Of a stretch of 64,000 bases of DNA, positions 54,801 through 64,000 are shown in pieces. A program made the translations under genes and the position numbers. The notes under the pieces were generated by a model that was given only the letters and a program-made list of their open reading frames with translations, was not told where the DNA came from and made no database searches. The DNA is from MWEH01 sp035409945 (GTDB taxonomy: Bacteria > Bacillota > Clostridia > Christensenellales > DTU072), in assembly GCA_035409945.1 (NCBI GenBank), contig DAONQC010000002.1, forward strand, positions 1-64,000, given 5' to 3'. How positions within the stretch are numbered: position 1 is the first letter of the stretch; the number at the start of each line of letters is the position of its first letter.

Positions 54801-57800
54801 ATGGAGTCATACGTACAACTTGGGTTATAACTTCAAATTCCATCGGTAAATATTGAATGTTATAGTTTGGAGAAGATAACCTAAATGATAAATCCTTGAC
54901 TTTATATGTTCCTATATCATTTGTCAGATTAGATAAAGTAATGCCATGTAACGGTAAAAGCCTACGATTTACCTGTTCATAAATTGTAGAACCCACATCC
55001 TCTACATTATGTTCAAACAATACTCCATTTGTCATTTCTTTAAAGACCGAAATAAATGTATCTTCATACACAAACCCACGCTCCCTATTTGCATAGGGGA
55101 TTGTCAATTTGTTAGGAATATCTTCTATGTTAACCGCATAAAAATCGTCATAGCCATATTGCCCATACACAAGTTTGCCTGTTTGATATTCCCCGCCTGT
55201 ATTTCTCGTAATACGTGCTATATATGGTCCAATATTGTATCCCCTAACTGGGATTCCAGGGGCTATAGTTCCTAGCGCATCATCAACCGAGAAAGTAACA
55301 TCTGTTGGGAAGTCCATTCGACTAGAAAAATAAGTGTAATCGTATTCCATAGTGCCTGTGTTAAATTCTCTTTCATAAAAGACTGGCATACGGTTATTGG
55401 TGTTTAAAAGCGGACTCTTTATATACACATATATCGTCTTACGACTTACCATAAGTCTTGTTTCAACCAATGTAAATGTGTAGTTGGCTAACTCATTGTT
55501 CAGGACCTCTGTTGGGAAGTAAACTTGTGTAGCGTTTAATATTGTTTCGCCTGCATTTTGCCTAAAGTTTATATTTGGCTCAAGATCTTCACCCTTTGCA
55601 ATCTTAAGGCTTGAAGGTGTATCATGACTTGCTAAATTTGTATATGTAATTCTATACGGAATATCTGCTTTATTTTCAGCAGAACCATAAACTGTATTTA
55701 TAATGTTTTGCCCTGTATTAGACTCCACTTTAAATGTAACACTTCTCTTTTCTATTCTTAAATCATACGATGGTTCAAAAGAAAATCTATAGTTAGCTAA
55801 CACATATGTAGCCCCTTCTAGGTTATGTACATTATCTGATAAGATTATGCTTAAATCAGCCGTGTCAACAGGCAATGTGGGAGTTAAAGCATAGTTATTA
55901 TCAAGGAAATCAGGATTGTCTTTCTGTAGTAACCTAGATGTAAAAGTAGCGCTACTTACGTTAAATCCAGTGGCTACCAGTGACCCATCTGGGTTTAAGA
56001 TTGAAACACTAAAATTATTAAAGCCTTCAACGTCTTTATCTAAAATTCCATTAAATGCTAAATCAACATAATCATTTCCATATATACGAGTAAGAACGTT
56101 ATCTATTGGGGATAACCGAGGTGTCAATGCCTTTCTAGATATTTTAACTTTGGAATTTATAACTCTAATTTCATAGTTGCCACTTGCAGAAGAAAAACCA
56201 TGAGCTGACAAAATATATTCACCAACATTGACTATTCGTCCAAATATCTGACCTTCTGATATGACATCAGGGTTAATATAACAACTGTATTGAGGCAGAG
56301 ACACATCCTCAATCTCTGTGCCGAAATTATGCCCTGGGACTAAACCACCATATGTATTACGTAATTTTTCTTTTTTTACATCATTAGAATCACTTTCAAC
56401 AATACCAGCTTCTTCCCATAAGAAGGAATATTGATCACTTTCATAAAACGATGATGAATCAGGATCGACATAGTCATATCCTTCTACATTATACGTGTAT
56501 AGTTCGGTTCCATACTCGATGATATCGTAACTTGCATAACCATGGTTTTTTAGAAGCATTGTAATCATTGCTTTATCTATATAAAAGTACTTTGCCGCAG
56601 AATCAAGAAGTAACCTGTAATTACCACTTTCTTCGCTTATGAACGGGTGGTCTGGGTCAGATGGGTCTTTAAGTACAATCTGATATCTCCCTACCTCAGC
56701 AGTTATTAGTAACTCTTCTATAGGTTTTGGGAATCCGTTAAGCGAAAGTGTTTCGATATCAATAAGTTGCCCAGTTCTACTATCTCTTAACGAATATCCT
56801 CTATTCTCTGGATTATTTATATAGTATGCTAAATCTATTTTATTTGGATAATTTTGATCTTGTTTCCCATTACCGTAACGAATAGTTATGTTTTTAGGAA
56901 TTACTATGATGTCTCTTTGAGTTATCCGTGCAATCCTATCAGCTTCTTGATGTGTTAAAGCGAATTCTATATTTGTATCACTACTAGTAAAAATAAACTT
57001 ATATGTTCCAACATTTACTGAAGATGTAGTGCCAGATTCTCCAAACTCGAATGCTAGATATGTATTTTCTGTTTTGATTCTACGATGTATATCTAAAACA
57101 TTATTTTTAGCGTATTCAACTTGGGCGCTAGCAGCACTAATATTTCCTGCATTTAGCCCAGTAACAGCTGAATTCAACGCCTGTTCGATAACTGCGTAAG
57201 CATTCATCGTGAAGCTGGTATTTTCCGCAGAGAGTATTGTTAAATTGCTATTTAATTTGTTTTTCGCACTGGATAAGCTCGATAGCGCAGTAGATAACAT
57301 CGTCTGTGCAAAAGGAATATTATCTGCGGTAATCACTATTTGAGTAATGTCCAGCCTTAGTTTATTAACTGTATCAGTTATATCTTTCAAGCCTAACTTA
57401 AAGCTATCAAAACTTCCATTATTTAAAAAGTTCCTTATTTGTGGAAGATTGATTGCATCGCCTGTTGTCGATGCTATTTGAGACTTACTAAATGCCATCG
57501 GCGTTCCATCATATACTCTTTCCATCCCAGATATTCTAAGAGTAATAGCCTTCTTTTGGATGGTATAGAAATATATTTCACTAAGTCTTACGGTATAGTT
57601 TTTATTGTATGTTGACACACTAATACTATATTCGCCTGCGTCAGAATTACTGCCACCATCGTTTGCTATAACGCGATTAAATGTAAACAACACTTGTTGT
57701 TTTTCTAACGATATGCTGCCACCAGCATCAACAAAACTAAACATGCCAGATGTGAATGTTGGAGGATTTTGGTCGTAAGACTTCGATAGGAAGTTTTCAG

Positions 57801-60800
57801 CTATTTCAATTACAACTTCCTTTGGAATAATTCTATACTTGTATCCTTTTGCTAAAACATAATTAAAGTTGTCATCAACGGAATTTTCTAAAATTACAAC
57901 AGGATGACTTATTATCTCGCCTTGTGCATTGTACGCAACATCTGCAGCTCCTATCCCAATCGGCGGATTAGTCCCAATTGTTACGCGAGGATAATTCTCG
58001 TCTGGGAAGGATGGTATCTTGTTTTCTATCTCGTATTCAGATTTTGCAAAAATCGCATCGTAACCGTTATATTCCCTTTGGAATGTCAAACCATCTTCTA
58101 AAAGTTTAGTTGGGTCAATCTTGATTACCAATGTTCTAGGAATAATTGTGAAAGTCTTAGTTGGGTTATTTTCTTCTGGCAGTTTATAATTAATAGAATC
58201 GGAAATGCTTTCCACTTTTGTAGTATATGTCCCTTTTTGAAGCGCTACTTCAGTAGTCAAATACACTTGCACATTATCATATAGATACTCATTATTTTCG
58301 TCAGTTTTAATAGTTCCATCATCATTGTATTGATAGCGAAGATCATCTGGATGTATCCTTGCAGTGATAACATATTCGCTACCTTTATATTCCCAGTTAT
58401 CCGGTAGATTTAAATATACGACACGAGCCATAACTTGCGTAATTTCATAACTATATTGACTGCCACCTTTAAAGGTTATGTTATAACTGGCACTTTCGTA
58501 TTCTATTGATAGCGGATATATTCCCACGTTTTTTGAAGCTTGTGGAGCGTTAATACTGATAATGTCCAGTATTTGAGAGCGACGGTTAGATTCGCCACTA
58601 TCAATTATTTCTTGATATTCACCTTGATAGCTTTCAAAAATAGTTATAGCATCGTCTACTACAGCAGGTTTTTTACCATCATATATTTTTGATAGGTAAG
58701 CAGAATTTAATGTTACATAAATATCTTTTTTAGAGATGGTAAAATAGTTTGCAGTATAACTAATTGCATAGTTTGGATTACGTGCATCTTCACCTACACC
58801 TACATTTAGATTGTTAATCCTTATTAAATATTCACCAACACTTTCGCCAATATCACGCGTTAAGTTGCCTGTTAAAACCTCGGTTATCACATTGCCCTGT
58901 ATGTCTACTTGTGGGTTACCATTACTGTCTAGTAAAACTACTAGTCCAGATGCAGGATTTCCTTCCACTCCACTAACCGTATATGTAAAGCTAGGAGGAT
59001 CTTGATCACCGAACACTTTTGTACATGTGTTAGCTGCTACCACTACTGGTCTTTTTACGACATGAATACTACCAGCTGAAATATAGAGTTCGTAGTTTTT
59101 ATTACTATCTGCTTGTACTGTTATGTTTGGTGTTATCTGGTATGTGCCGATAGAACTTAAATAGTTAAAGTTTTCACTAAATGTAAATGTTAAAACTCCT
59201 AATTCTTCGGGCGTGTCTCCAGAAGCAAATACATTTTCTTGATTGGTATGAGAAACATCGCTATAGTACTTAACAACTGGTTCTAAAACAGCTTCGCCAT
59301 ACACCTTCGTTGTGCTTTCTGCTCTTATGTATACATCCCGTTTTAAAATGGTGACAATTTTAGTTGCATCCTCGCACTTACCATCTACACCAAAACCTTC
59401 TATTTCATAGTTAGTGTTATTTCTACCTAAATCACCTTTGGTAATCCTATATCCTACTATCTCTCCATTTTCACCAAATTTTACATTGTGGTTGTCTGGG
59501 TCTTCTTTATTTAGTGCTCCGCTTAGTCTGTCGTCTCCATAAAGGCCTGTTGACGGTATTATGTTTCCATTTTCATCCTTGAGCTGTTCTGCAGTATATT
59601 CAATTGTTGGACTTGCAAATCCGTACACATAACTCAGACTAACAGGAACAATTTTGACCTTTCTTCGAGTTACTTTAAACACTGCATTTTCAAATATGAC
59701 GTCGTAATTAGAACCTTGATTGTCTTGAGTAGCATTTATAAACGACATAGTATATTCATCACAAGGTGAAGATTCGTTTAGCGTATTTACTCCTTTTACT
59801 ATTTCAAAATTAAACATATCAAGCGTTATAGGGTCGCCTGAATCTGGATCCAAAAACTTTTGTCCACTTGCATTACTTAGATACGCAATGCTTGTATAAT
59901 GTTTATTACTAATTGCACTAAATCTGTCCCCGTGTTTGAATAACGAGAGCGGATTATCTAATATTCCAGCTTCTCTACTTTCTTTTAAAACCATCAATAT
60001 TTCAGGGTTTGCTGTACCGTAAATTTTCTTTTGCCCGGGATAAAATGATATGTATAATTTCTTTCTTTTGATGACCAAACGCTTTTGTGAATCTTGAAAT
60101 ACATTATGAATCGCATCGCCTTCAAAGCTATTCTCCTCTCCACCATTATACGTAACAAGTATTACATACTCACCAGCATCTTTAGGCACTTCCTCGTAAT
60201 CACCTTCCGGATTCATGGCACTCGCCAGCCAAGTATTTATTTCTATATACTGTACTGTATAATCTTCTGGATTAATTTTTCTTGTTCTTGTTGTTTCATC
60301 AAACTGATTGTATCCCCAAAGTTCAACTTGAACCGATATGTTTTCGTCTCCATATGTATGCTCGTAAGTTTCGCTAGGATTAGCGTAACGCACCTCTAAA
60401 TTCTTTCTATTTCTTATAACTACATTGTAACTTGTAGATAAAGTATCGCTTAAAAGTTCGTTTGTGGAATAATTAATTATTATTTCTTGAACCTTATCAT
60501 AGCCTTCAAATTCAGAACTATCAAAATTAACAGTAGAAATATTAAACGGAGTTTGGGTATTATTTAGCGTAGCTTCAGACAACAACTTTGTCACTGCATC
60601 TCCGTTATCATAATAAGCAGTTATTGACCCGCTTGACACATCGAAAAGCTCTCTTTCAATATAATAACGTTTCGGTATTTCATTAATTTCTACTTTTACT
60701 AAAGCTCTTTCCACAACTTGAATAGTCGTTTCAATAGATAACGTAACGTCATTAAAGGTGTAAACAATGGTAACATCTCTATCGCCAATAGTTCTATTAG

Positions 60801-63800
60801 CTTTATTATAACCATTTACATTTTTAGTCGAGTCATATGCTATGTGTACTTGTTCTAATGGTACATATTTAGGTTCATCTGTTTGCCCCGATGTAACAAA
60901 TTCAAGTTTTAACTTAATTCCAGCTATTTCAGCATCTGCACCCTGTATAGCTCTTAATGCTGGGCTGCCAGGAGCTATGGAAATGCTATTCAATGTGCTC
61001 TGTAATTTATTGACATATACTGGTAAATACACATTTTGTAAACTCGTATTTTGATATACCAGCCTTACGTTTTGAGCGACTATCGCATCCTTTTCATAAT
61101 CTTCCACAACTAAATCGTTGTAAAGAGAATCAAATCTTACATCATCACTAGTGCCATCAGTATACCTTATCACTACAAACAAATTGCTAAACTGCGTGGC
61201 ATAATAGTCTACCATGTTGATATCGGTGTAATCGGATGTATATAACTCTTCAATAACCAATTTTTCGCCTACACGCAGTGCAGCATATGGTCTCTTCCTT
61301 TCACCTACCGTTTCCCAATATACATTGGTCTCATTAGCTTGCCAGTCTATGGATGATACTTCAGGACCTAGTACTCTTACGTTAAACGATGTTTCCCAGG
61401 TAACCCCATTATTATCTACATAAGTAGCTCTTACTACCTTAACACCCGGAATAATAGCGTCAAACCCTGCAAATCCGAGTGTGTGAGAACTTATTGCACT
61501 AGCAACATCTATATTTGTAGAAGTCCCGTTATCATAATTTAAATGAATTACTATGCCTGTCGGATCTAAAACAACACTACTATCGCCTTTGTTATATTCT
61601 GTCTTATTCGGAAGCCTTACCACTGCTATCCCAGTAGCTGATTTATTAACCACAGAAACCGTGATGTTTCTTTGAGGAGCTGTTGATTGTGCTTCTGGCG
61701 TGTCAGGCACCCTGTCATGAAATACGATAATTTGTCTTTCTGGGAATGTGGTATTATTAATATCTCGATCGAGTACCATTTCTGGAGTTATTTCTTTATA
61801 CACTGTGCCCGCTTCAAATTCTAACTCAACATAATATCTACCATACTCAATGGGTTGTCCTGGCAAAACCTCACCCAAAGTATATACTTGATACTTTACA
61901 TCGCCACTTCCTTCTCTCACTTCGTAGAAGGGGTTTTGTGTAAATCTTACAAAATTATTAGTTACCGTTACATCAATTTCAATGTATTCCCTTTGATATT
62001 CTACAACAACCCTACCGTCATCGCTCTCTACTAATCCGTTATTACACAGATAAACTTTAACGTCGATAATGTTATTATCTTCATCTAACTCTCCATCTGT
62101 TTTAATAAAATTCCCTGCTTGATCTAGATATTCACACCTAAAAATCCAACCGCCTTGCATAAAAGCACTTCCAGTATCATCGCTGTACTCAAAGGTTTCA
62201 GTTTCTGGTATGTTTTCATAATTAACAGTAAACTTAAGACCAGTTGGATCAAATTTCTGATTTAAGATATATTGCATGCTTGCAGGTTCAGATGTGATGG
62301 TTACATTTGCAATTTTTTTAATTACGTAAACTCCAATGCTGGCATTATATTCGCTAATATAGTTATCGCTATATACAACCGTTGCCTGTTTAATCCCTGA
62401 TGTATTGTTATCAAACTGGACATTTTCCGCTAGTAACGGTATTCCTACCAAACCTTCTTCAGGCTCGCGGATGGTCCCATTTGTATAAGTTACCTTCATA
62501 AATACACCACTTGTATCAAGCTGACCCCCTAAATACACTCCTAAATTATCTATGGGGTTATTATTTGCATCAACAAATTCTATAGAATCTTCACCTAGTG
62601 CAAGTGGAAGTATTTGTATTTCATAATCAACTTCTAAAGTTTCAGTAGCTCTTATGGTCCAAGTAACATCGCCTGCATTCTCATATTTTGTTATTTCTTC
62701 TCCATCAGCCCAATTTACCATATTCAAAGAAAAAGGTCTTGACTCCGAATACTCACCATTGGAATACACTATTTGATATGTCCAAGCAGAAACATCAATA
62801 TTTGTTCCTTGATAAATTGGAGTTTCATTATCGTATATCACAATTCCTTCCGCAACTCTTGGTTTAATATCGAGGGTGATTGTTTTTTTAGAATTTAACA
62901 AAACCAAGCCATTTTCTGATGGATACCAAAATGCAACTTCAAATGTTTTCTCCCCAGCTACGGTGTTATTGTAATTTAAAACCTGCACCTTATCATTAGG
63001 TAACGCAACAGTTTCTACAGTGTTATTGTTATACTCAATGCTAACTACGCATCCGTTTAAATCTAAATCAAGATTCTGCTGTTGGCTTGGAGGAGATACT
63101 AATATTTCAAAACGTTTGACATCCCTTTCAGTTACTTTTACCGTAAATTTGGATGTTACTCTGCTGTATGTAAACTTAACTTCACTATTTGCCGTTTGTA
63201 TTGAATTGTTCCAAGATATGATTTCCAAACCAGGTAAAATATTACCCTCTGCATCTATCATATCCATTTCTTCAGAATATCCATTACTGTAGATGACATG
63301 TAATTTTCCACCAGCTAGATTTAAGTCTTCACCGATATAATAGATTTCTTTACTGGGATTGGTTATGACTTCAACAGCAACTACAGTTTTTTCAGCAACT
63401 TGTACGTTAAACTCTCCATGTACTAATTTATCTCCATAGAGATATTCTACTGTAATTATTTGAGATTCTGTCTTTGTAGGGTCAAAACCGCTACACATAT
63501 CTTCAGTTATGGGAATAGTGACAAAACTACCGTCTTCTAGTTCGAGGTACAAAAAGGCATTTTGTAAATTGAGATTTTGTCCTTCTACCAAATTTGAATT
63601 TATTTCCGGCAGGTTAACACGACTTGTTTCAACATCTCTAGCGACAACATTAACTCTGATAGAGGCTGTCCTATCGTTATATGACACAACTAAAAACTGT
63701 TCACCCCACTTACTATTATCAAAACTAGACACCATGTCGGGAGTAATATCAAGAAGCTTCTCGGTGTTATCTTCATAAATGATTCTAAGTTGTGCACCAG

Positions 63801-63963
63801 TTAAATCTAATTCTTCACCTTCTTTATATGTAGTTTTGTTGGGAGCATTATATATTTCGATAGTGTCTATGTTGACTTGTTTAGAACATGAAACTAGTAT
63901 ACTCACTGAAACCAATGCAAGTATAACTACTAAAAGCAAAACCAAAAAAATCTTTTTCTTCAT
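51874..63963 (-). CDS. giant surface lipoprotein with Big_3-like, MBG and lectin-like domains
   Basis: 4,029 residues from ATG 63963. The signal peptide ends in the lipobox ILVSC (Cys26). An in-frame ATG at 63993 would put 10 residues before it and is less likely. Residues ~30-1,290 are repeated bacterial Ig-like domains of the Big_3 kind (YxxGExLDLTGxxLxIxYxDG). Residues ~1,300-3,050 are MBG domains (KIYGTANPE, YVYGFASPT, KVYGEAVLE, KVFGDQDPP). Residues ~3,080-4,029 are beta-rich repeats like laminin-G/concanavalin lectin folds (GGYGSAKVVVYK; GDFNKGMKLVYDG). A helical insert lies at ~2,170-2,300 inside an MBG unit. There is no LPXTG or C-terminal membrane anchor, so attachment would be by the N-terminal lipid only. 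An adhesin or glycan-binding fibre is inferred. The SD (ATCAGG) is weak. The gene is complete, but its promoter lies outside the window. Confidence 0.88.
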   Translation of the reverse strand: MKKKIFLVLLLVVILALVSVSILVSCSKQVNIDTIEIYNAPNKTTYKEGEELDLTGAQLRIIYEDNTEKLLDITPDMVSSFDNSKWGEQFLVVSYNDRTASIRVNVVARDVETSRVNLPEINSNLVEGQNLNLQNAFLYLELEDGSFVTIPITEDMCSGFDPTKTESQIITVEYLYGDKLVHGEFNVQVAEKTVVAVEVITNPSKEIYYIGEDLNLAGGKLHVIYSNGYSEEMDMIDAEGNILPGLEIISWNNSIQTANSEVKFTYSRVTSKFTVKVTERDVKRFEILVSPPSQQQNLDLDLNGCVVSIEYNNNTVETVALPNDKVQVLNYNNTVAGEKTFEVAFWYPSENGLVLLNSKKTITLDIKPRVAEGIVIYDNETPIYQGTNIDVSAWTYQIVYSNGEYSESRPFSLNMVNWADGEEITKYENAGDVTWTIRATETLEVDYEIQILPLALGEDSIEFVDANNNPIDNLGVYLGGQLDTSGVFMKVTYTNGTIREPEEGLVGIPLLAENVQFDNNTSGIKQATVVYSDNYISEYNASIGVYVIKKIANVTITSEPASMQYILNQKFDPTGLKFTVNYENIPETETFEYSDDTGSAFMQGGWIFRCEYLDQAGNFIKTDGELDEDNNIIDVKVYLCNNGLVESDDGRVVVEYQREYIEIDVTVTNNFVRFTQNPFYEVREGSGDVKYQVYTLGEVLPGQPIEYGRYYVELEFEAGTVYKEITPEMVLDRDINNTTFPERQIIVFHDRVPDTPEAQSTAPQRNITVSVVNKSATGIAVVRLPNKTEYNKGDSSVVLDPTGIVIHLNYDNGTSTNIDVASAISSHTLGFAGFDAIIPGVKVVRATYVDNNGVTWETSFNVRVLGPEVSSIDWQANETNVYWETVGERKRPYAALRVGEKLVIEELYTSDYTDINMVDYYATQFSNLFVVIRYTDGTSDDVRFDSLYNDLVVEDYEKDAIVAQNVRLVYQNTSLQNVYLPVYVNKLQSTLNSISIAPGSPALRAIQGADAEIAGIKLKLEFVTSGQTDEPKYVPLEQVHIAYDSTKNVNGYNKANRTIGDRDVTIVYTFNDVTLSIETTIQVVERALVKVEINEIPKRYYIERELFDVSSGSITAYYDNGDAVTKLLSEATLNNTQTPFNISTVNFDSSEFEGYDKVQEIIINYSTNELLSDTLSTSYNVVIRNRKNLEVRYANPSETYEHTYGDENISVQVELWGYNQFDETTRTRKINPEDYTVQYIEINTWLASAMNPEGDYEEVPKDAGEYVILVTYNGGEENSFEGDAIHNVFQDSQKRLVIKRKKLYISFYPGQKKIYGTANPEILMVLKESREAGILDNPLSLFKHGDRFSAISNKHYTSIAYLSNASGQKFLDPDSGDPITLDMFNFEIVKGVNTLNESSPCDEYTMSFINATQDNQGSNYDVIFENAVFKVTRRKVKIVPVSLSYVYGFASPTIEYTAEQLKDENGNIIPSTGLYGDDRLSGALNKEDPDNHNVKFGENGEIVGYRITKGDLGRNNTNYEIEGFGVDGKCEDATKIVTILKRDVYIRAESTTKVYGEAVLEPVVKYYSDVSHTNQENVFASGDTPEELGVLTFTFSENFNYLSSIGTYQITPNITVQADSNKNYELYISAGSIHVVKRPVVVAANTCTKVFGDQDPPSFTYTVSGVEGNPASGLVVLLDSNGNPQVDIQGNVITEVLTGNLTRDIGESVGEYLIRINNLNVGVGEDARNPNYAISYTANYFTISKKDIYVTLNSAYLSKIYDGKKPAVVDDAITIFESYQGEYQEIIDSGESNRRSQILDIISINAPQASKNVGIYPLSIEYESASYNITFKGGSQYSYEITQVMARVVYLNLPDNWEYKGSEYVITARIHPDDLRYQYNDDGTIKTDENNEYLYDNVQVYLTTEVALQKGTYTTKVESISDSINYKLPEENNPTKTFTIIPRTLVIKIDPTKLLEDGLTFQREYNGYDAIFAKSEYEIENKIPSFPDENYPRVTIGTNPPIGIGAADVAYNAQGEIISHPVVILENSVDDNFNYVLAKGYKYRIIPKEVVIEIAENFLSKSYDQNPPTFTSGMFSFVDAGGSISLEKQQVLFTFNRVIANDGGSNSDAGEYSISVSTYNKNYTVRLSEIYFYTIQKKAITLRISGMERVYDGTPMAFSKSQIASTTGDAINLPQIRNFLNNGSFDSFKLGLKDITDTVNKLRLDITQIVITADNIPFAQTMLSTALSSLSSAKNKLNSNLTILSAENTSFTMNAYAVIEQALNSAVTGLNAGNISAASAQVEYAKNNVLDIHRRIKTENTYLAFEFGESGTTSSVNVGTYKFIFTSSDTNIEFALTHQEADRIARITQRDIIVIPKNITIRYGNGKQDQNYPNKIDLAYYINNPENRGYSLRDSRTGQLIDIETLSLNGFPKPIEELLITAEVGRYQIVLKDPSDPDHPFISEESGNYRLLLDSAAKYFYIDKAMITMLLKNHGYASYDIIEYGTELYTYNVEGYDYVDPDSSSFYESDQYSFLWEEAGIVESDSNDVKKEKLRNTYGGLVPGHNFGTEIEDVSLPQYSCYINPDVISEGQIFGRIVNVGEYILSAHGFSSASGNYEIRVINSKVKISRKALTPRLSPIDNVLTRIYGNDYVDLAFNGILDKDVEGFNNFSVSILNPDGSLVATGFNVSSATFTSRLLQKDNPDFLDNNYALTPTLPVDTADLSIILSDNVHNLEGATYVLANYRFSFEPSYDLRIEKRSVTFKVESNTGQNIINTVYGSAENKADIPYRITYTNLASHDTPSSLKIAKGEDLEPNINFRQNAGETILNATQVYFPTEVLNNELANYTFTLVETRLMVSRKTIYVYIKSPLLNTNNRMPVFYEREFNTGTMEYDYTYFSSRMDFPTDVTFSVDDALGTIAPGIPVRGYNIGPYIARITRNTGGEYQTGKLVYGQYGYDDFYAVNIEDIPNKLTIPYANRERGFVYEDTFISVFKEMTNGVLFEHNVEDVGSTIYEQVNRRLLPLHGITLSNLTNDIGTYKVKDLSFRLSSPNYNIQYLPMEFEVITQVVRMTPSTNNVILNSNQPNMDGLIKVEAKKVDTFLGHISDKTKEILTYGSCSKITKESGTFNESGSNNTNQNYYLKLKYSDKYALFKELAAASLTVTLEDNTTHTLTESRGTASAGVIEVANKELITDIPIRVYDETTDRLDAVFVPAFHTGIFTPGTHLSTSGVARYDRFETSIRVVPVNWAQDYSVKFVINGTIISGNYISLVFEKGGYGSAKVVVYKENAPIGEAVLNINGLNIFDGFTHDIMVSFDKRLGTLSLTYDYKTSAIINVQDLGVGLLSGSTNPIAEQSDVGFVLANTNAYLRYYTYVEQGYYDNFATVIKRINVDLDGGYGKGDSGFHFVLRDNKKTSATIDIRKVFSPYKPNAISQVFKYYINGVLAKEIGFDDEITDELATLTFGVGASQLEVYAYDNTTTLICSEKIPVLVDFEPYEFTLIKENTTDEIAANGGAMMFYTEREFEGTPPVTNPVGTSDSAERTKYTLTQYGTAEPGLRHAPLVRSMEFTMSFEEVFYETTADTYTPIQGTSKFAINMFMQGATYFVDDSQATYRGISLILDKETTESAGVYSHKFTGRLVFANRITTGIINRQQFAISLPDLTDVDFNDGALYTFGIYLDRDDIKQYGGNTNLNLRKGSDGLTVRVLRDGVSILDQYINNAFVAEHATPAVTYQNPSKEQDILSPIWLMPVAETDNGISISADKTFKVNLYNANINKNNNYNSDYLVNDTFVMRNSSGVEVDATLTEKTIKQSNGIGTPILSKYENAYLDYETISASSGAWEWHVVGQGEGIYGDFNKGMKLVYDGTNLNFMFYIDEIDYLAQPLAIPAGGLLNVNANHKIRFVFDRVRHSTTAETGFNVVSGGLTLTKQADEFNKLMIHYGKATVYIDNLEGQTVYFPYYNSGIGWYRTGGVTTGTKYQGVITQPTSSPVDNDENAFGHYPQFLNTYNSSQIKITNAKIKLNDYSSYIGPNSFETASLVDTQDPAV

Positions 63964-64000
63964 AACCTGATACACTATCTCTGTAATGAACATATTTTGA

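Noticed and set aside
51874..63963. Giant ORF as a misassembled or fused set of genes
   Set aside because: The frame is open throughout, domain types change gradually in a sensible order, and there is one signal peptide and one stop.

Overview
The window reads as chromosomal DNA of an AT-rich, low-GC Gram-positive bacterium (Bacillota, probably Clostridia, perhaps an uncultured gut lineage). The evidence is a Gram-positive gene set (WhiA, RNase J, a PgpH-type c-di-AMP hydrolase, PcrA, YbaB/RecR, type-2 GalT, pyruvate phosphate dikinase), strong GGAGG ribosome sites, sigma-A style promoters and several lipoproteins. The species cannot be named from sequence alone. No prophage, plasmid or CRISPR signature was seen.

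Layout. 0-12 kb, minus strand: pcrA, a dGTPase, ppdK, recO, a fused ybeY-era gene, a shortened pgpH and dnaB. 12-19 kb, minus strand: a membrane-anchored unknown, pepF, pncB and galK. 19-24 kb, plus strand: galT, then dnaX-ybaB-recR. 24-31 kb, minus strand: two paralogous MACPF (perforin-like) lipoproteins flanking a clostripain-like C11 protease lipoprotein. 31-34 kb: a divergent glycosyltransferase and RNase J. 34-37 kb, plus strand: serC-serA. 37-43 kb, minus strand: two unknowns, sdaA and an FAD oxidoreductase, with an IS3-type transposase scrap at 36.8-37.0 kb. 43-48 kb, plus strand: whiA and dnaE. 48-51 kb, minus strand: a Cof-type HAD phosphatase and uvrC. Then tRNA-Glu(CUC), and a 12-kb gene for a 4,029-residue Ig-like/MBG/lectin-like lipoprotein that fills the right end.

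How the genes fit together. Most are housekeeping: replication and repair (pcrA, dnaB, dnaX, dnaE, recO, recR, uvrC), RNA processing (ybeY-era, RNase J), and central, amino-acid and NAD metabolism (ppdK, serC/serA/sdaA, galK/galT, pncB). The accessory part is extracytoplasmic: the MACPF-protease cluster, the giant lipoprotein and two single-pass surface proteins.

Two signals stand out. First, the MACPF / C11 protease / MACPF cluster looks like a surface pore-former system with a caspase-fold protease; both MACPF proteins carry a Lys-containing, Ser/Thr-rich linker between the pore domain and a C-terminal domain. Second, many intergenic spacers consist of decayed copies of the ends of adjacent genes, at spacings of roughly 65-140 bp. 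In several copies the stop codon and reading frame of the parent gene can still be read. This suggests repeated short tandem duplications straddling gene boundaries.
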